Assembly: GCA_035544515.1 (NCBI GenBank) | Contig: DATKEG010000140.1 | Coordinates: 1-31,499 of the forward strand | DNA from: DATKEG01 sp035544515 | GTDB lineage: Bacteria > Acidobacteriota > Vicinamibacteria > Fen-336 | DNA: 31,499 bases | Reading direction: 5' to 3' | In this document: one piece after another, positions 1-7,273 of the stretch | How the letters are laid out: the number at the start of each line of letters is the position of its first letter | Numbering within the stretch: the stretch's first letter is position 1 | The notes under the pieces: model-generated | Seen by the model: the letters and a program-made list of their open reading frames with translations, nothing else | Database searches by the model: none | Told to the model about the DNA's origin: nothing | Program-made: the position numbers and the translations under genes

Positions 1-105
1 GCCCGCGGCCAGCCGGCCGGCCGTGATGTCGTCGGCCAGGGCGTCCGCGATCGCGCGATACCGGGGACCCGACCGGTCCGCGATCACTGGCACCCACATT
101 GTCAT
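1..105 (-). CDS. MocR/PdxR-type GntR-family regulator, N-terminal fragment (runs off window)
   Basis: Read leftward from an ATG at 105, the first 35 residues begin MTMWVPVIADRSGP and continue RYRAIADALADDITAGRLAAG. This is the opening of a GntR winged helix as found in MocR regulators, which join a DNA-binding domain to a PLP-binding aminotransferase-fold domain. The W-x-P followed by RYRAIADAL...I..GRL..G is characteristic. Only the N-terminus is present, so the aminotransferase domain is inferred. It diverges from a decarboxylase-pdxS-pdxT operon; the MocR member PdxR is classically divergent from pdxST and controls it in response to PLP, so a PdxR role is likely. The ATG lies where +1 of the assigned promoter should fall, suggesting a leaderless mRNA. 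A second in-frame ATG is at 99. Confidence 0.72.
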   Translation of the reverse strand, partial: MTMWVPVIADRSGPRYRAIADALADDITAGRLAAG

Positions 106-111
106 GGCTAC

Positions 112-141
112 AATATAATCATTGACACGGCAATCTGTCCA
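112..141 (-). promoter_or_regulatory. Predicted sigma70 promoter of the MocR-type gene
   Basis: On the minus strand TGGACA (141-136) is followed after 18 bases by TATATT (117-112). Each hexamer matches the sigma70 consensus at five of six positions. The predicted +1 lies at about 105, the A of the regulator's ATG, so the transcript would have no leader. It overlaps the promoter of the opposite operon, so one bound protein could act on both. Confidence 0.5.
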
Positions 142-150
142 CACTATTTT
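122..150 (+). promoter_or_regulatory. Predicted sigma70 promoter of the decarboxylase-pdxS-pdxT operon
   Basis: TTGACA (122-127), a perfect -35, stands 17 bases from TATTTT (145-150). The predicted +1 is near 157, giving a 35-45 base leader. The in-frame TTG at 122 that could otherwise be called a start codon is part of this -35, so translation must begin downstream. Confidence 0.65.
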
Positions 151-179
151 CTCTCCGAGGCGGACAATCCCGGCGGAAT

Positions 180-191
180 TGTATCGATACA
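180..191. promoter_or_regulatory. 12-bp perfect palindrome, candidate operator
   Basis: TGTATCGATACA is a perfect dyad lying between the predicted transcription start and the decarboxylase start, overlapping the ATG at 191. GntR-family operators often contain GT...AC dyads, but MocR proteins more often bind direct repeats, so the assignment to the divergent regulator is tentative. Confidence 0.35.
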
Positions 192-202
192 TGGAGCGTT
201 CG

Positions 203-1651
203 ATGGCGGAAGAATCGCTCGATCCCGACGACTGGGCCGCATTCCGAGCGCTCGCGCATCGCGCGGTAGACGACGCCGTCACGTACATGCAGCAGGTCCG
301 CGAACGTCCCGTCTGGCAGTCACCGCCGGCCGACGTGCGCGCGCGGCTTCACGCCCCGCTGCCAATGGCGCCGCAGGGCGCCGAAAAGACCTACGACGAG
401 TTCGTGCGCACCGTGCTCCCGTACCCGACCGGCAACATCCACCCGCGGTTCTGGGGATGGGTGATGGGCACGGGCACGCCCTTCACCGCGCTGGCCGAGA
501 TGTTGGCCGCCACGATGAATTGCAATACCGGTGACTTCGACGACGGCGCCAGCCTCGTCGAGGATCAGGTGCTCGCCTGGCTGAAGGAGCTGATGGGGTT
601 CCCGGCGGAAGCCGGCGGCCTGCTCGTCAGCGGCGGCTCCATGGCCAACTTCGTGGGCCTCACCGTCGCGCGCGATGCGCGCGCGGGCGTGGACGTCCCG
701 CGCCTGGGCGTCGCGGCCGCGCCCCGTCCGCCGGCGGCGTACGCGTCGGCGCAGACGCACTCGTCCGTGCTCAAGGCCATGCAGATCCTCGGCCTCGGAC
801 GCGACGCGCTGCGCCTCTTGCCCGTGGACGACGCGTTCGCGCTCGACGTCCGTGCGCTGGCCGGCGCCGTGGCCGCTGACCGTCGCGAGGGCCGGCAGCC
901 GTTCTGCGTGGTCGCGAACGCGGGAACCGTGAACACCGGCGCCATGGACCCGTTCGCCGAGCTGGCGGACTTCTGCCGCGCGGAAGGTCTCTGGCTGCAC
1001 GTCGATGGCGCGTTCGGCGCGATGGCCGCGCTGGCGCCGGCGCTGCGCGGGCGGCTCGCGGGCCTCGAGCGCGCGGACTCGCTCGCGTTCGACCTGCACA
1101 AGTGGGGCTACTTCCCGATCGAGGCGGGGTGCGTGCTCGTACGGGACGCGGCGGCGCAGCGCCGCTCGTTCATGGTGACCGCGGATTACCTGGCGCCGGT
1201 GCCCGGGGGCATGGCCTCGCGCGCCCCGCGCCTGGCCGAGCACGGCCCGCAGCTCTCGCGCGGCTTCCGGGCGCTGAAGATCTGGATGGGCCTGAAGGAG
1301 CAGGGCGCCCTGAAGATCGGCCGGCTCGTGCAGCAGAACGTGGACCAGGCCGCCCACCTCGCCGAGCGCGTGCGCGCGCACGAGGAGCTGGAGATCTTGG
1401 CTCCCGCGCCGCTCAACGTCGTCTGCTTCCGGTTCGTGGGCCGGCCGAAGGTGGCCGCGCCCGACCCGCTGAACCAGCGCCTGCTGGTGCGGCTGCACCA
1501 GGGAGGCGTGGCCGCGCCCTCGCACACCGTGGTGGACGGGGCCTACGCGCTGCGCGTCGCCATCACCAACCACCGCACGCGCCGCGCCGACCTGGACCTG
1601 CTCGTCGAGGAGGTCGTGCGGCTCGGGCGAAGCCTGCGCGAGGAGGCCTGA
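203..1651 (+). CDS. PLP-dependent group II amino acid decarboxylase (aromatic-amino-acid decarboxylase family)
   Basis: This is a fold-type I PLP enzyme that probably decarboxylates an amino acid, perhaps an aromatic one, to its amine. The 482 residues contain the cofactor-stacking His of QTHSS (H186), the Asp of HVDGAFGA (D268) and the Schiff-base lysine in DLHKWGYFP (K300). The N-terminal HPRFWGWVMG block is typical of the family (COG0076). ATG 203 is preferred because GGAG (193-196) sits six bases upstream; ATG 191 is in frame but has no visible ribosome site. The gene heads an operon with pdxS 31 bases downstream, so a PLP consumer is made together with the PLP synthase. The substrate cannot be read from sequence; related proteins also act on glutamate, aspartate or diaminobutyrate. 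Confidence 0.88.
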   Translation: MAEESLDPDDWAAFRALAHRAVDDAVTYMQQVRERPVWQSPPADVRARLHAPLPMAPQGAEKTYDEFVRTVLPYPTGNIHPRFWGWVMGTGTPFTALAEMLAATMNCNTGDFDDGASLVEDQVLAWLKELMGFPAEAGGLLVSGGSMANFVGLTVARDARAGVDVPRLGVAAAPRPPAAYASAQTHSSVLKAMQILGLGRDALRLLPVDDAFALDVRALAGAVAADRREGRQPFCVVANAGTVNTGAMDPFAELADFCRAEGLWLHVDGAFGAMAALAPALRGRLAGLERADSLAFDLHKWGYFPIEAGCVLVRDAAAQRRSFMVTADYLAPVPGGMASRAPRLAEHGPQLSRGFRALKIWMGLKEQGALKIGRLVQQNVDQAAHLAERVRAHEELEILAPAPLNVVCFRFVGRPKVAAPDPLNQRLLVRLHQGGVAAPSHTVVDGAYALRVAITNHRTRRADLDLLVEEVVRLGRSLREEA

Positions 1652-1682
1652 GGGTGGCACGGGCGCGCGAAAGGAGACGGTG

Positions 1683-2558
1683 ATGACGAGTCCCAGGCTC
1701 AAGACGGGGTTGGCGGAGATGCTGAAGGGCGGCGTCATCATGGACGTCACGGACGAGGCGCAGGCGCGCATCGCGGAGGACGCGGGGGCCGTGGCCGTGA
1801 TGGCGCTCGAGCGCGTGCCCGCCGACATCCGCCGCGAGGGCGGGGTGGCGCGCATGGCCGACCCGGCCGTGGTGGAGAGGATCATGGCCGCCGTCTCCAT
1901 CCCCGTGATGGCCAAGTGCCGCATCGGGCACTTCGCCGAGGCGCGCGTGCTGGAGGCGCTGGGCGTGGACTTCGTGGACGAGAGCGAGGTCCTGACGCCC
2001 GCCGACGAAGCGCACCACGTGGACAAGCACGCCTTCACCGTGCCCTTCGTCTGCGGCTGCCGCGACCTGGGCGAGGCGCTGCGGCGGATCGGCGAGGGCG
2101 CCGCGCTCCTGCGCACGAAGGGCGAGGCCGGCACCGGCAACGTGGTGGAGGCGGTGCGGCACCTGCGCGCGGTGCGGACCTCTCTGCGGCGGCTGGCCGG
2201 CCTCGGGCCCGAGGAGCTGATGGCCGAGGCGAAGGCGCTCGGCGCGCCCTACGAGCTGCTGCGGCAGGTCGCGGCCGAAGGCCGCCTGCCCGTGCCGAAC
2301 TTCGCCGCGGGGGGCATCGCCACCCCGGCGGACGCCGCGCTGCTGCGCGCGCTGGGCGCGGAGGCGGTGTTCGTGGGCTCGGGCATCTTCAAGTCCGCCG
2401 ACCCCGACCGGCGGGCGCGGGCGATCGTGCGCGCCACCACGCACTACGAGGACGCGGCCGCGGTGGCGGACGCCTCGCGCGGGCTGGGACCGGCGATGCC
2501 CGGGCTGGAGATCGCCGCGCTCGCGGCCGGCGAGCGCCTGCAGGAGCGCGGCTGGTGA
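1683..2558 (+). CDS. pdxS: Pyridoxal 5'-phosphate synthase, lyase subunit PdxS
   Basis: PdxS condenses ribose 5-phosphate, glyceraldehyde 3-phosphate and ammonia into PLP in the DXP-independent route. The 291 residues are the usual family length. The Lys that first binds the pentose is in VMAKCRIGH (K78), the second catalytic Lys in LRTKGEAGTGN (K146), and the phosphate loops are in FAAGGIATPADAA and GSGIFKSADP. ATG 1683 is chosen because AAAGGAG (1669-1675) is spaced seven bases away; a GTG at 1680 is also in frame. The stop overlaps the GTG codon opening the pdxT frame, so the subunits are translationally coupled. MDVTDEAQ and PVPNFAAGG differ slightly from commoner spellings (MDV-NAEQ, PVVNFAAGG), but no catalytic residue is missing. 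Confidence 0.96.
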   Translation: MTSPRLKTGLAEMLKGGVIMDVTDEAQARIAEDAGAVAVMALERVPADIRREGGVARMADPAVVERIMAAVSIPVMAKCRIGHFAEARVLEALGVDFVDESEVLTPADEAHHVDKHAFTVPFVCGCRDLGEALRRIGEGAALLRTKGEAGTGNVVEAVRHLRAVRTSLRRLAGLGPEELMAEAKALGAPYELLRQVAAEGRLPVPNFAAGGIATPADAALLRALGAEAVFVGSGIFKSADPDRRARAIVRATTHYEDAAAVADASRGLGPAMPGLEIAALAAGERLQERGW

Positions 2559-2560
2559 GC

Positions 2561-3589
2561 ATGGAGGTCGGCGTCCTCGCGCTGCAGGGCGACTTCGCGG
2601 CCCATGTGGAGGTGCTCCGCGCGCTGGGCGCCACCGTGCGCGAGGTCCGCCATCCCCAGGGCCTGGCCGGACTCGCCGGCCTCGTCCTGCCCGGAGGGGA
2701 GAGCACGGCCCTGCTGCGGCTGATGGACGGCGCCCGGTGGCCGGAGGCGATCGGCGCGCTCCAGGCCGGCGGCGGCGCGCTCCTCGGCACCTGCGCGGGC
2801 GCCATCCTGCTCGCCCGCTCCGTGGCCCCGCCCCAGGCGTGCCTCGGCCTGCTCGACGCCGAGGTGGTGCGAAACGCCTATGGCCGGCAGGTCGACTCCT
2901 TCGAGGCTCCCGTCGATGCGCCGGCGCCGTACGGGCCCCTGCGCGGGACGTTCATCCGGGCGCCGCGCTTCCGCGCCGTCGGGCCGCAAGTCGAGGTCGC
3001 GGGCACGCTCCGCGGCGAGCCCGTGCTCGTCCGGCAGGGCCGGGTGCTCGCCGCGACGTTCCATCCCGAGCTGGAGGGCGCCAACGGCGTGCATCGCGCG
3101 TTCCTCACCCTCGCCGCGGGCGGCACGGTGGCCGCGGAGGAGGGTCCGGGCGGTTCGGAATACGAGATCAGCGCCGATCCCACCCGGCTCGACCTCGACG
3201 TCATCCACGGCTTCCTGACCGCCTCCTACTGGGCGCGGGGCATCCCTCGCGACGTGGTGGAACGCTCCTTGCGCCACTCGCTGTGCTTCGGCGTCTACCA
3301 CCACGACCGGCAGGTGGGCCTGGCGCGCGTGGTCTCGGACCGCGCGACGTACGCTTACCTCGCGGACGTGTTCGTCCTGGAGGCGCATCGCGGGCGCGGG
3401 CTGGCCCAGCGGCTCCTCGCCCGCATCAAATCCCACCCGGACCTCCAGGGGTTGCGCCGGTGGTCACTCGGCACGCGCGACGCCCACGGCCTCTACCGGC
3501 GGTTCGGCTTCAGGGAGCCCGCCGACCCGTCGCTGTGGATGGAGATCCACGACCCCGGCCTCTACTCCCCCCGCTCACCGCGGGCATGA
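2561..3589 (+). CDS. pdxT: PdxT glutaminase fused to a C-terminal GNAT N-acetyltransferase
   Basis: Residues 1 to about 185 are a complete PdxT, the class I glutamine amidotransferase that feeds ammonia to PdxS. It has LQGDFAAH at the start, PGGESTALL, the nucleophile in GTCAGA (C78) and the His-Glu pair in FHPEL (H168, E170). Without a stop, the frame continues through a short acidic linker into about 150 residues of GNAT acetyltransferase, from EYEISADP through YLADVFVLEAHRGRGLAQRLL, the acetyl-CoA loop RGRGLA, to LYRRFGF. Normal PdxT is about 190 residues; this protein has 342. GTG 2555, overlapping the pdxS stop, is an alternative start. Internal initiation at an in-frame GTG at 3127 could also release a separate GNAT. 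The GNAT substrate is unknown; an amine from the upstream decarboxylase is an attractive but unproved idea. Confidence 0.93.
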   Translation: MEVGVLALQGDFAAHVEVLRALGATVREVRHPQGLAGLAGLVLPGGESTALLRLMDGARWPEAIGALQAGGGALLGTCAGAILLARSVAPPQACLGLLDAEVVRNAYGRQVDSFEAPVDAPAPYGPLRGTFIRAPRFRAVGPQVEVAGTLRGEPVLVRQGRVLAATFHPELEGANGVHRAFLTLAAGGTVAAEEGPGGSEYEISADPTRLDLDVIHGFLTASYWARGIPRDVVERSLRHSLCFGVYHHDRQVGLARVVSDRATYAYLADVFVLEAHRGRGLAQRLLARIKSHPDLQGLRRWSLGTRDAHGLYRRFGFREPADPSLWMEIHDPGLYSPRSPRA

Positions 3590-3845
3590 TCGCGATCTCG
3601 GTGCCGTCGGCGACGGGCGTGCCCAGGCCGCCCGTGTCGCGGATGTTTTCGCTGCCGACGAACACGTTCACGTGCCGGCGGACCAGGCCCTCCTCGGTGA
3701 GGACGCGGTCGCGCAGGCCCGGGTAGAGGCGCCAGACCTGCTCCAGCGCCTCGGCCACCGTCGCGAACGGCGGCTCGACCGTGAGACGCCGCTGCCCTTC
3801 CGCGTACGGAGCCAGGGCCCCCGGGAGCGAGACGACGACCGCCAT
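3510..3845 (-). CDS. MoaD/ThiS-family beta-grasp protein with a C-terminal extension after Gly-Gly
   Basis: Sulfur carriers of this family are adenylated and thiocarboxylated on a C-terminal Gly-Gly. The first 93 residues fit: a beta-grasp pattern with LPGALAPYAEGQRRLTV, ATVAEALEQVWRLYPGL, RRHVNVFVGSENIR and a final GTEIAIMPAVSGG. Here the frame continues for 18 more residues rich in Arg, Gly and Ser, so the Gly-Gly is internal. That tail is encoded antisense to the last 80 bases of pdxT-GNAT. The ATG overlaps the stop of the upstream propeller gene (ATGA), so the two are co-translated. Small MoaD-like genes beside BNR/sialidase-like propellers recur in GC-rich bacteria as I recall, but their joint function is not established. 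Molybdopterin, thiamine and protein conjugation roles are all possible. Confidence 0.78.
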   Translation of the reverse strand: MAVVVSLPGALAPYAEGQRRLTVEPPFATVAEALEQVWRLYPGLRDRVLTEEGLVRRHVNVFVGSENIRDTGGLGTPVADGTEIAIMPAVSGGSRGRGRGSPSTATGRRAP

Positions 3846-4990
3846 CAGGCCGCGCGCCGGCCGCGCGCCTTCTCCACCACGGCCGTCTTGACGCACACCA
3901 CCGGGGGCAGGGAGTCCGCGATGAGGCGCCAGGACGAGCCGCCGTCGGCGGACGCGAAGAGCTTGCCGCTGCGCGTGCCGAAGTAGACGCCGGCCCTGGC
4001 CAGCGTGTCGGTGGTGAGCGCGTCGCGCAGCACCGTCTCGAAGGCCTCCTTCTGCGGCAGGCCGCGCGTGAGCGGCTTCCAGGACTTCCCGCCGTCGCGC
4101 GTCCGGTAGACGCGCAGCTTGCCCTCGGGCGTGCAGCGGAACTCGTCCGACTCGAGCGGCACGATGTAGACGGTGTCCGGGTCGTGCGGGTGCATGGCCA
4201 TGCCGAAGCCGAAGTCGGACGGCACGCCGCGCGCGACGTCCTTCCAGCTCTCGCCGCCGTCTTCGCTGCGGTACAGGCCCCAGTGGTTCTGCAAGAAGAG
4301 CCGGTCGGGCCGCGCGGGATGGCGCACGACCTTGTGGACGCACTGGCCGAACTCCGGGTGCGGGTCGGGCTGGAACTGCGCGCGCACGCCCTTGTGCGCG
4401 GTGCGCCAGGTCGCGCCCCCGTCGTCGGTGCGATAGACGCCGCCGGTCGAGATGGCGACGTGCAGCCGGCCGCGGCGCGTGGGGTCGGGGAGGACCGTGT
4501 GGAGGCACAGGCCGCCTCCGCCCGGCTGCCACTTCGCGCGGTGCGGATGGTCGTAGAGGCCCCGCACCAGGGACCAGGTCCGGCCGGCGTCCTTCGACTC
4601 GAACAGGGCCGCCGGCTCCACCCCGCAGTAGAGCGTGTCGGGCTCGTCGGCGCGTCCGGGTGTCACCTGCCAGATCCGCGCCAGCGAGGCGCCCGAGCCC
4701 TCGGGAAAGCGGACGTTGCCCTCCGGGGCTTCGGTCCACGACCGGCCGAAGTCGTCGCTCGAGCGCAGCACCGCGCCGAAGTGGGAGCTCTCGGGGGCGG
4801 CCCATATCCGCCGCCGGCCCGCGCGGGCGTCGTAGCCCATCGCGTACACGGCGTGGCCCGGGAAATATGGCCCGCCGCGCTGCCAGCGCGCGCGCTTGCC
4901 GTCGGAGCGGAAGAGGAAGGCGCCTTTCATGGTGCCCACCATCAGCACGACGTCGCCCGGCCGGGCGGTGATCTGGCGTGTCTCGACCAC
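3845..4990 (-). CDS. BNR/Asp-box beta-propeller protein (sialidase-like fold)
   Basis: The 381-residue protein has no signal peptide and six Asp-box motifs (S/T-x-D-x-G-x-T/S-W): SSDDFGRSW, SKDAGRTW, TDDGGATW, SEDGGESW, TRDGGKSW and SADGGSSW. They are evenly spaced, as expected for one blade each of a six-bladed propeller. It opens with VLMVGTMKGAFLFRSDG, common to a family annotated as exo-alpha-sialidase or glycosyl hydrolase, but I see no sialidase arginine triad, so enzymatic activity should not be assumed. GTG 4990 has GGGAGG four bases upstream. It begins 33 bases after the regulator gene and its stop overlaps the MoaD-like start, so regulator, propeller and MoaD-like gene may form one transcript. 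It may be a cytoplasmic scaffold or binding protein. Confidence 0.85.
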   Translation of the reverse strand: MVETRQITARPGDVVLMVGTMKGAFLFRSDGKRARWQRGGPYFPGHAVYAMGYDARAGRRRIWAAPESSHFGAVLRSSDDFGRSWTEAPEGNVRFPEGSGASLARIWQVTPGRADEPDTLYCGVEPAALFESKDAGRTWSLVRGLYDHPHRAKWQPGGGGLCLHTVLPDPTRRGRLHVAISTGGVYRTDDGGATWRTAHKGVRAQFQPDPHPEFGQCVHKVVRHPARPDRLFLQNHWGLYRSEDGGESWKDVARGVPSDFGFGMAMHPHDPDTVYIVPLESDEFRCTPEGKLRVYRTRDGGKSWKPLTRGLPQKEAFETVLRDALTTDTLARAGVYFGTRSGKLFASADGGSSWRLIADSLPPVVCVKTAVVEKARGRRAA

Positions 4991-5023
4991 GTGTCCTCCC
5001 GCGTGTTGGCGCTGCGCCCGATG

Positions 5024-7180
5024 TTATTCGAGGCCGGCCACGACGTACAGGTCGGAGAGCTGGCGCGCGTAGTTGTACGCGTAGGCGCCGCCGTCGCGGG
5101 TCAGCGCCACGTTGCCCACGCTGACCACGCCGGAGGGGTCGGGCGGGGCCAGCTCGCGCCAGGTCTCGCGCCGGCCGGTGGCGGTGTCGAGCCGCAGGAT
5201 GCGCGTCGGGGGGTGGCCCTTGTGCTCGCGGAGATAGAGCACGCCCCCGTCTCCCCAGGACAGGAGGCTCATCCCCTCGGTGCCCGGGATCGGCCGGGGC
5301 TCCTCGCCCCCGTCGATCGGGTAGAGGCAGGCCTGCTTGCCGCAGGCCGCCGCGAGGTACCGTCCGTCGGGCGTGACCGTGTCGCGATGGACGGCCACGC
5401 CCGGGGGCGTGACCGGCCGAGGCGTGCCGCCGGCGAGGTCGCGCACGTAGACACGGGCGGCGGAGGTGCCGGCCCGCGCGGTGAAGGCGATGCGCCGGCC
5501 GTCGGGGAGCCAGCCCGCCCATTCGTAGGCGGTGATGCCCTCGTCCCTGATCGAGCGCGTCTCGCCCGCGCCCGTGGGCAGCAACTCGATGCGGTCGGGT
5601 TGGCGCACGGGCACCGAGAGCACCCAGGCGCCGTCGGGGGAGACGCCCATGGCCCAGCCGCGGCCGACGCGCACCGGCGTCGAGCCGTCGGTGTCGCGCA
5701 GCCATACTCCGTAGTCCGGCCCGCCGCCCTCGCCGCTCTCCATGAAGAGGAGCCTGCGGCCGCCGGGCGTCACCTCGACCACGCGCGAGAGGTCGAGCCA
5801 GGAGAGGTCGCGCTCCCCGGCGTCGCCCGGGCCACGGAAGCGGACCTCGGCGCGCAGCGTGTTGCGCTCGAGGAGCACGCGGCCGTCCGGAGCGATGTCG
5901 TGGACGACCAGGCGTCCGAGCGCCGGGTGCACCGCGCGCTCGCGGCCGTCGAGGGTGACGGCGAAGAGCGCCGAGTCGGCGCCCACGCGGGCGGCCGTGA
6001 ACCAGACCTCGCGGCTGTCGGGAGACCAGGCCAGGCCCTGCATGCTCGCCCATCCGTCGGAGAGCGTCGTCTTGCGGCCGGCGCGGTCCACGACCACGAC
6101 GCGCCCGCGGTCGTCGCCCCAGACGGGGTGCTCGAGGAAGGCCACGCGGCGTCCGTCCGGGGCGAGCCGCACGTAGGTCGGCCGGATCGCCTCGCAGAGC
6201 ACCGTGCCCACCGGGTACTCGATCCGGGCCGGGCCTTCGAGCACGCCCGTGGGGTCGGCCGGCCGCGCGATCGCGAACTCGGATCCGTCCGCGGACCAGT
6301 CGGCCGAGCGCACGTGCTCGAGCACGTCCTTCACGGGTCCGCCCGCCCGCGGCGAGCGCGCGAGCCGCCCGGCGTCGGTGATGAAGGCGACCTCGCCCCC
6401 CCGCACCGCGACCAGCCTCTTGGCCGGCGAATCGAGCGGCCGTGAATCCAGGCTGTCGAGGCGGACGGAGTAGGACGAGATCGGCTTTCCCTCCCACGCC
6501 GCCGTGTAGAGGACCTGGCCCTCGGGCGCGAAGCGCGCCGAGCGGACGTAGCCGCGGTTGAACGTCAGGCGCTGGAAGGCGGGCACGGGACGCGGACCCG
6601 GACTGCGCAGCGCGATAGAGGCGGCGAGCGCGGCCAGCGCGAGAAGGCAGCCGACGGTCAGCGCGAGGGCGAGCGGCGGCCATGAGCGCAGGCCGCCGGC
6701 CGGAGAGGGCGCCGGCGCGGGCGCCGGGGGCACGCGCGCGGGAAAGGGCTGCACGGGGGCGGGTGCTTGCTCCGCCGCCGCGGCCCGCACGGGCGGTGTC
6801 TCGATCACGGCCGAACCGATGGCCTCCACCGGGGCGATGAACCGATACCCCCGGCGGGGAAGGGTCTCGATGAAGCGCGGAGTGTTCGCCTGGTCGCCCA
6901 GCGCGCTACGGATCTGCCGGATGCAGAAGTTCAGCGCCTGCTCGAAATCGACGAACGTGCCGTCGGGCCAGACCTCGCGCTGGATCTCCTCGCGCGTGAG
7001 CAGGCGGCCGGGCTGGCTGGCGAGAAGTCCCAGGACCCGGAACGGCTGCAATTGAAGCTTGACCCTGACGCCCGACTTCCACAGCTCACAACTATCGAGG
7101 TCCAGCTCGAACGGTCCGAAGCGCAAGCCGCGCACCCCGGTGTCTCCCTTGAGCCATCTTGCGCCGGGCTCCGCCCCCAT
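5024..7180 (-). CDS. Membrane-anchored transcriptional regulator: winged helix plus TolB/PD40 propeller
   Basis: Residues about 19-117 are an OmpR/PhoB-type winged helix (LRFGPFELDLDSCELW, LLTREEIQREVWPDGTFVDFEQALN, RFIETLPRRGYRFIAPV), as in CadC-like regulators without a receiver domain. A Pro/Ala-rich linker follows, then one hydrophobic helix at about 168-191, then some 500 residues of WD40/PD40 repeats with recurrent SPDG and APDGR turns (for example WSPDSREVWF, APDGRRVAFLE). A cytoplasmic DNA-binding head with a periplasmic sensor propeller is implied. This architecture is very frequent in Acidobacteriota. ATG 7180 is chosen so that the protein starts just ahead of the winged helix (718 residues); the frame is open 90 bases further upstream. 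The DNA target is unknown; the adjacent propeller gene is a candidate. Confidence 0.88.
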   Translation of the reverse strand: MGAEPGARWLKGDTGVRGLRFGPFELDLDSCELWKSGVRVKLQLQPFRVLGLLASQPGRLLTREEIQREVWPDGTFVDFEQALNFCIRQIRSALGDQANTPRFIETLPRRGYRFIAPVEAIGSAVIETPPVRAAAAEQAPAPVQPFPARVPPAPAPAPSPAGGLRSWPPLALALTVGCLLALAALAASIALRSPGPRPVPAFQRLTFNRGYVRSARFAPEGQVLYTAAWEGKPISSYSVRLDSLDSRPLDSPAKRLVAVRGGEVAFITDAGRLARSPRAGGPVKDVLEHVRSADWSADGSEFAIARPADPTGVLEGPARIEYPVGTVLCEAIRPTYVRLAPDGRRVAFLEHPVWGDDRGRVVVVDRAGRKTTLSDGWASMQGLAWSPDSREVWFTAARVGADSALFAVTLDGRERAVHPALGRLVVHDIAPDGRVLLERNTLRAEVRFRGPGDAGERDLSWLDLSRVVEVTPGGRRLLFMESGEGGGPDYGVWLRDTDGSTPVRVGRGWAMGVSPDGAWVLSVPVRQPDRIELLPTGAGETRSIRDEGITAYEWAGWLPDGRRIAFTARAGTSAARVYVRDLAGGTPRPVTPPGVAVHRDTVTPDGRYLAAACGKQACLYPIDGGEEPRPIPGTEGMSLLSWGDGGVLYLREHKGHPPTRILRLDTATGRRETWRELAPPDPSGVVSVGNVALTRDGGAYAYNYARQLSDLYVVAGLE

Positions 7181-7255
7181 CTCACCCCCGCGGTGAAGTA
7201 CCCCTGCACGCCATGGGCTGCATCGCGCGTGCCACGACGGATCGGCCGTTCGGCC

Positions 7256-7273
7256 GCCTTGAATGTGCAAGGC
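7256..7273. promoter_or_regulatory. Dyad GCCTTG-N6-CAAGGC upstream of the winged-helix regulator
   Basis: A perfect 6+6 inverted repeat lies about 76 bases before the regulator's ATG, in the 232-base gap (7181-7412) between it and the alcohol dehydrogenase gene. It could be an autoregulatory operator or a short hairpin. I found no convincing -35/-10 pair beside it, and nothing else recognisable in the gap. Confidence 0.25.

Noticed and set aside
122..202. TTG at 122 as the start of the decarboxylase
   Set aside because: The TTG is part of a perfect -35 hexamer with a -10 at 17 bases; the codons before 203 do not resemble the family N-terminus and have no ribosome site.
320..2140. Very long frames antisense or out of frame to recognised genes (for example 320-2140 minus, 4184-6445 plus, 11162-13039 minus, 20585-23155 minus)
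   Set aside because: They are expected in GC-rich coding DNA, have low-complexity Arg/Ala/Gly composition, no family motifs, and lie over genes with clear catalytic motifs.
3845..4990. Calling the Asp-box propeller a true sialidase
   Set aside because: Asp boxes are structural; I could not see the sialidase catalytic Arg triad, Tyr/Glu pair or a signal peptide.
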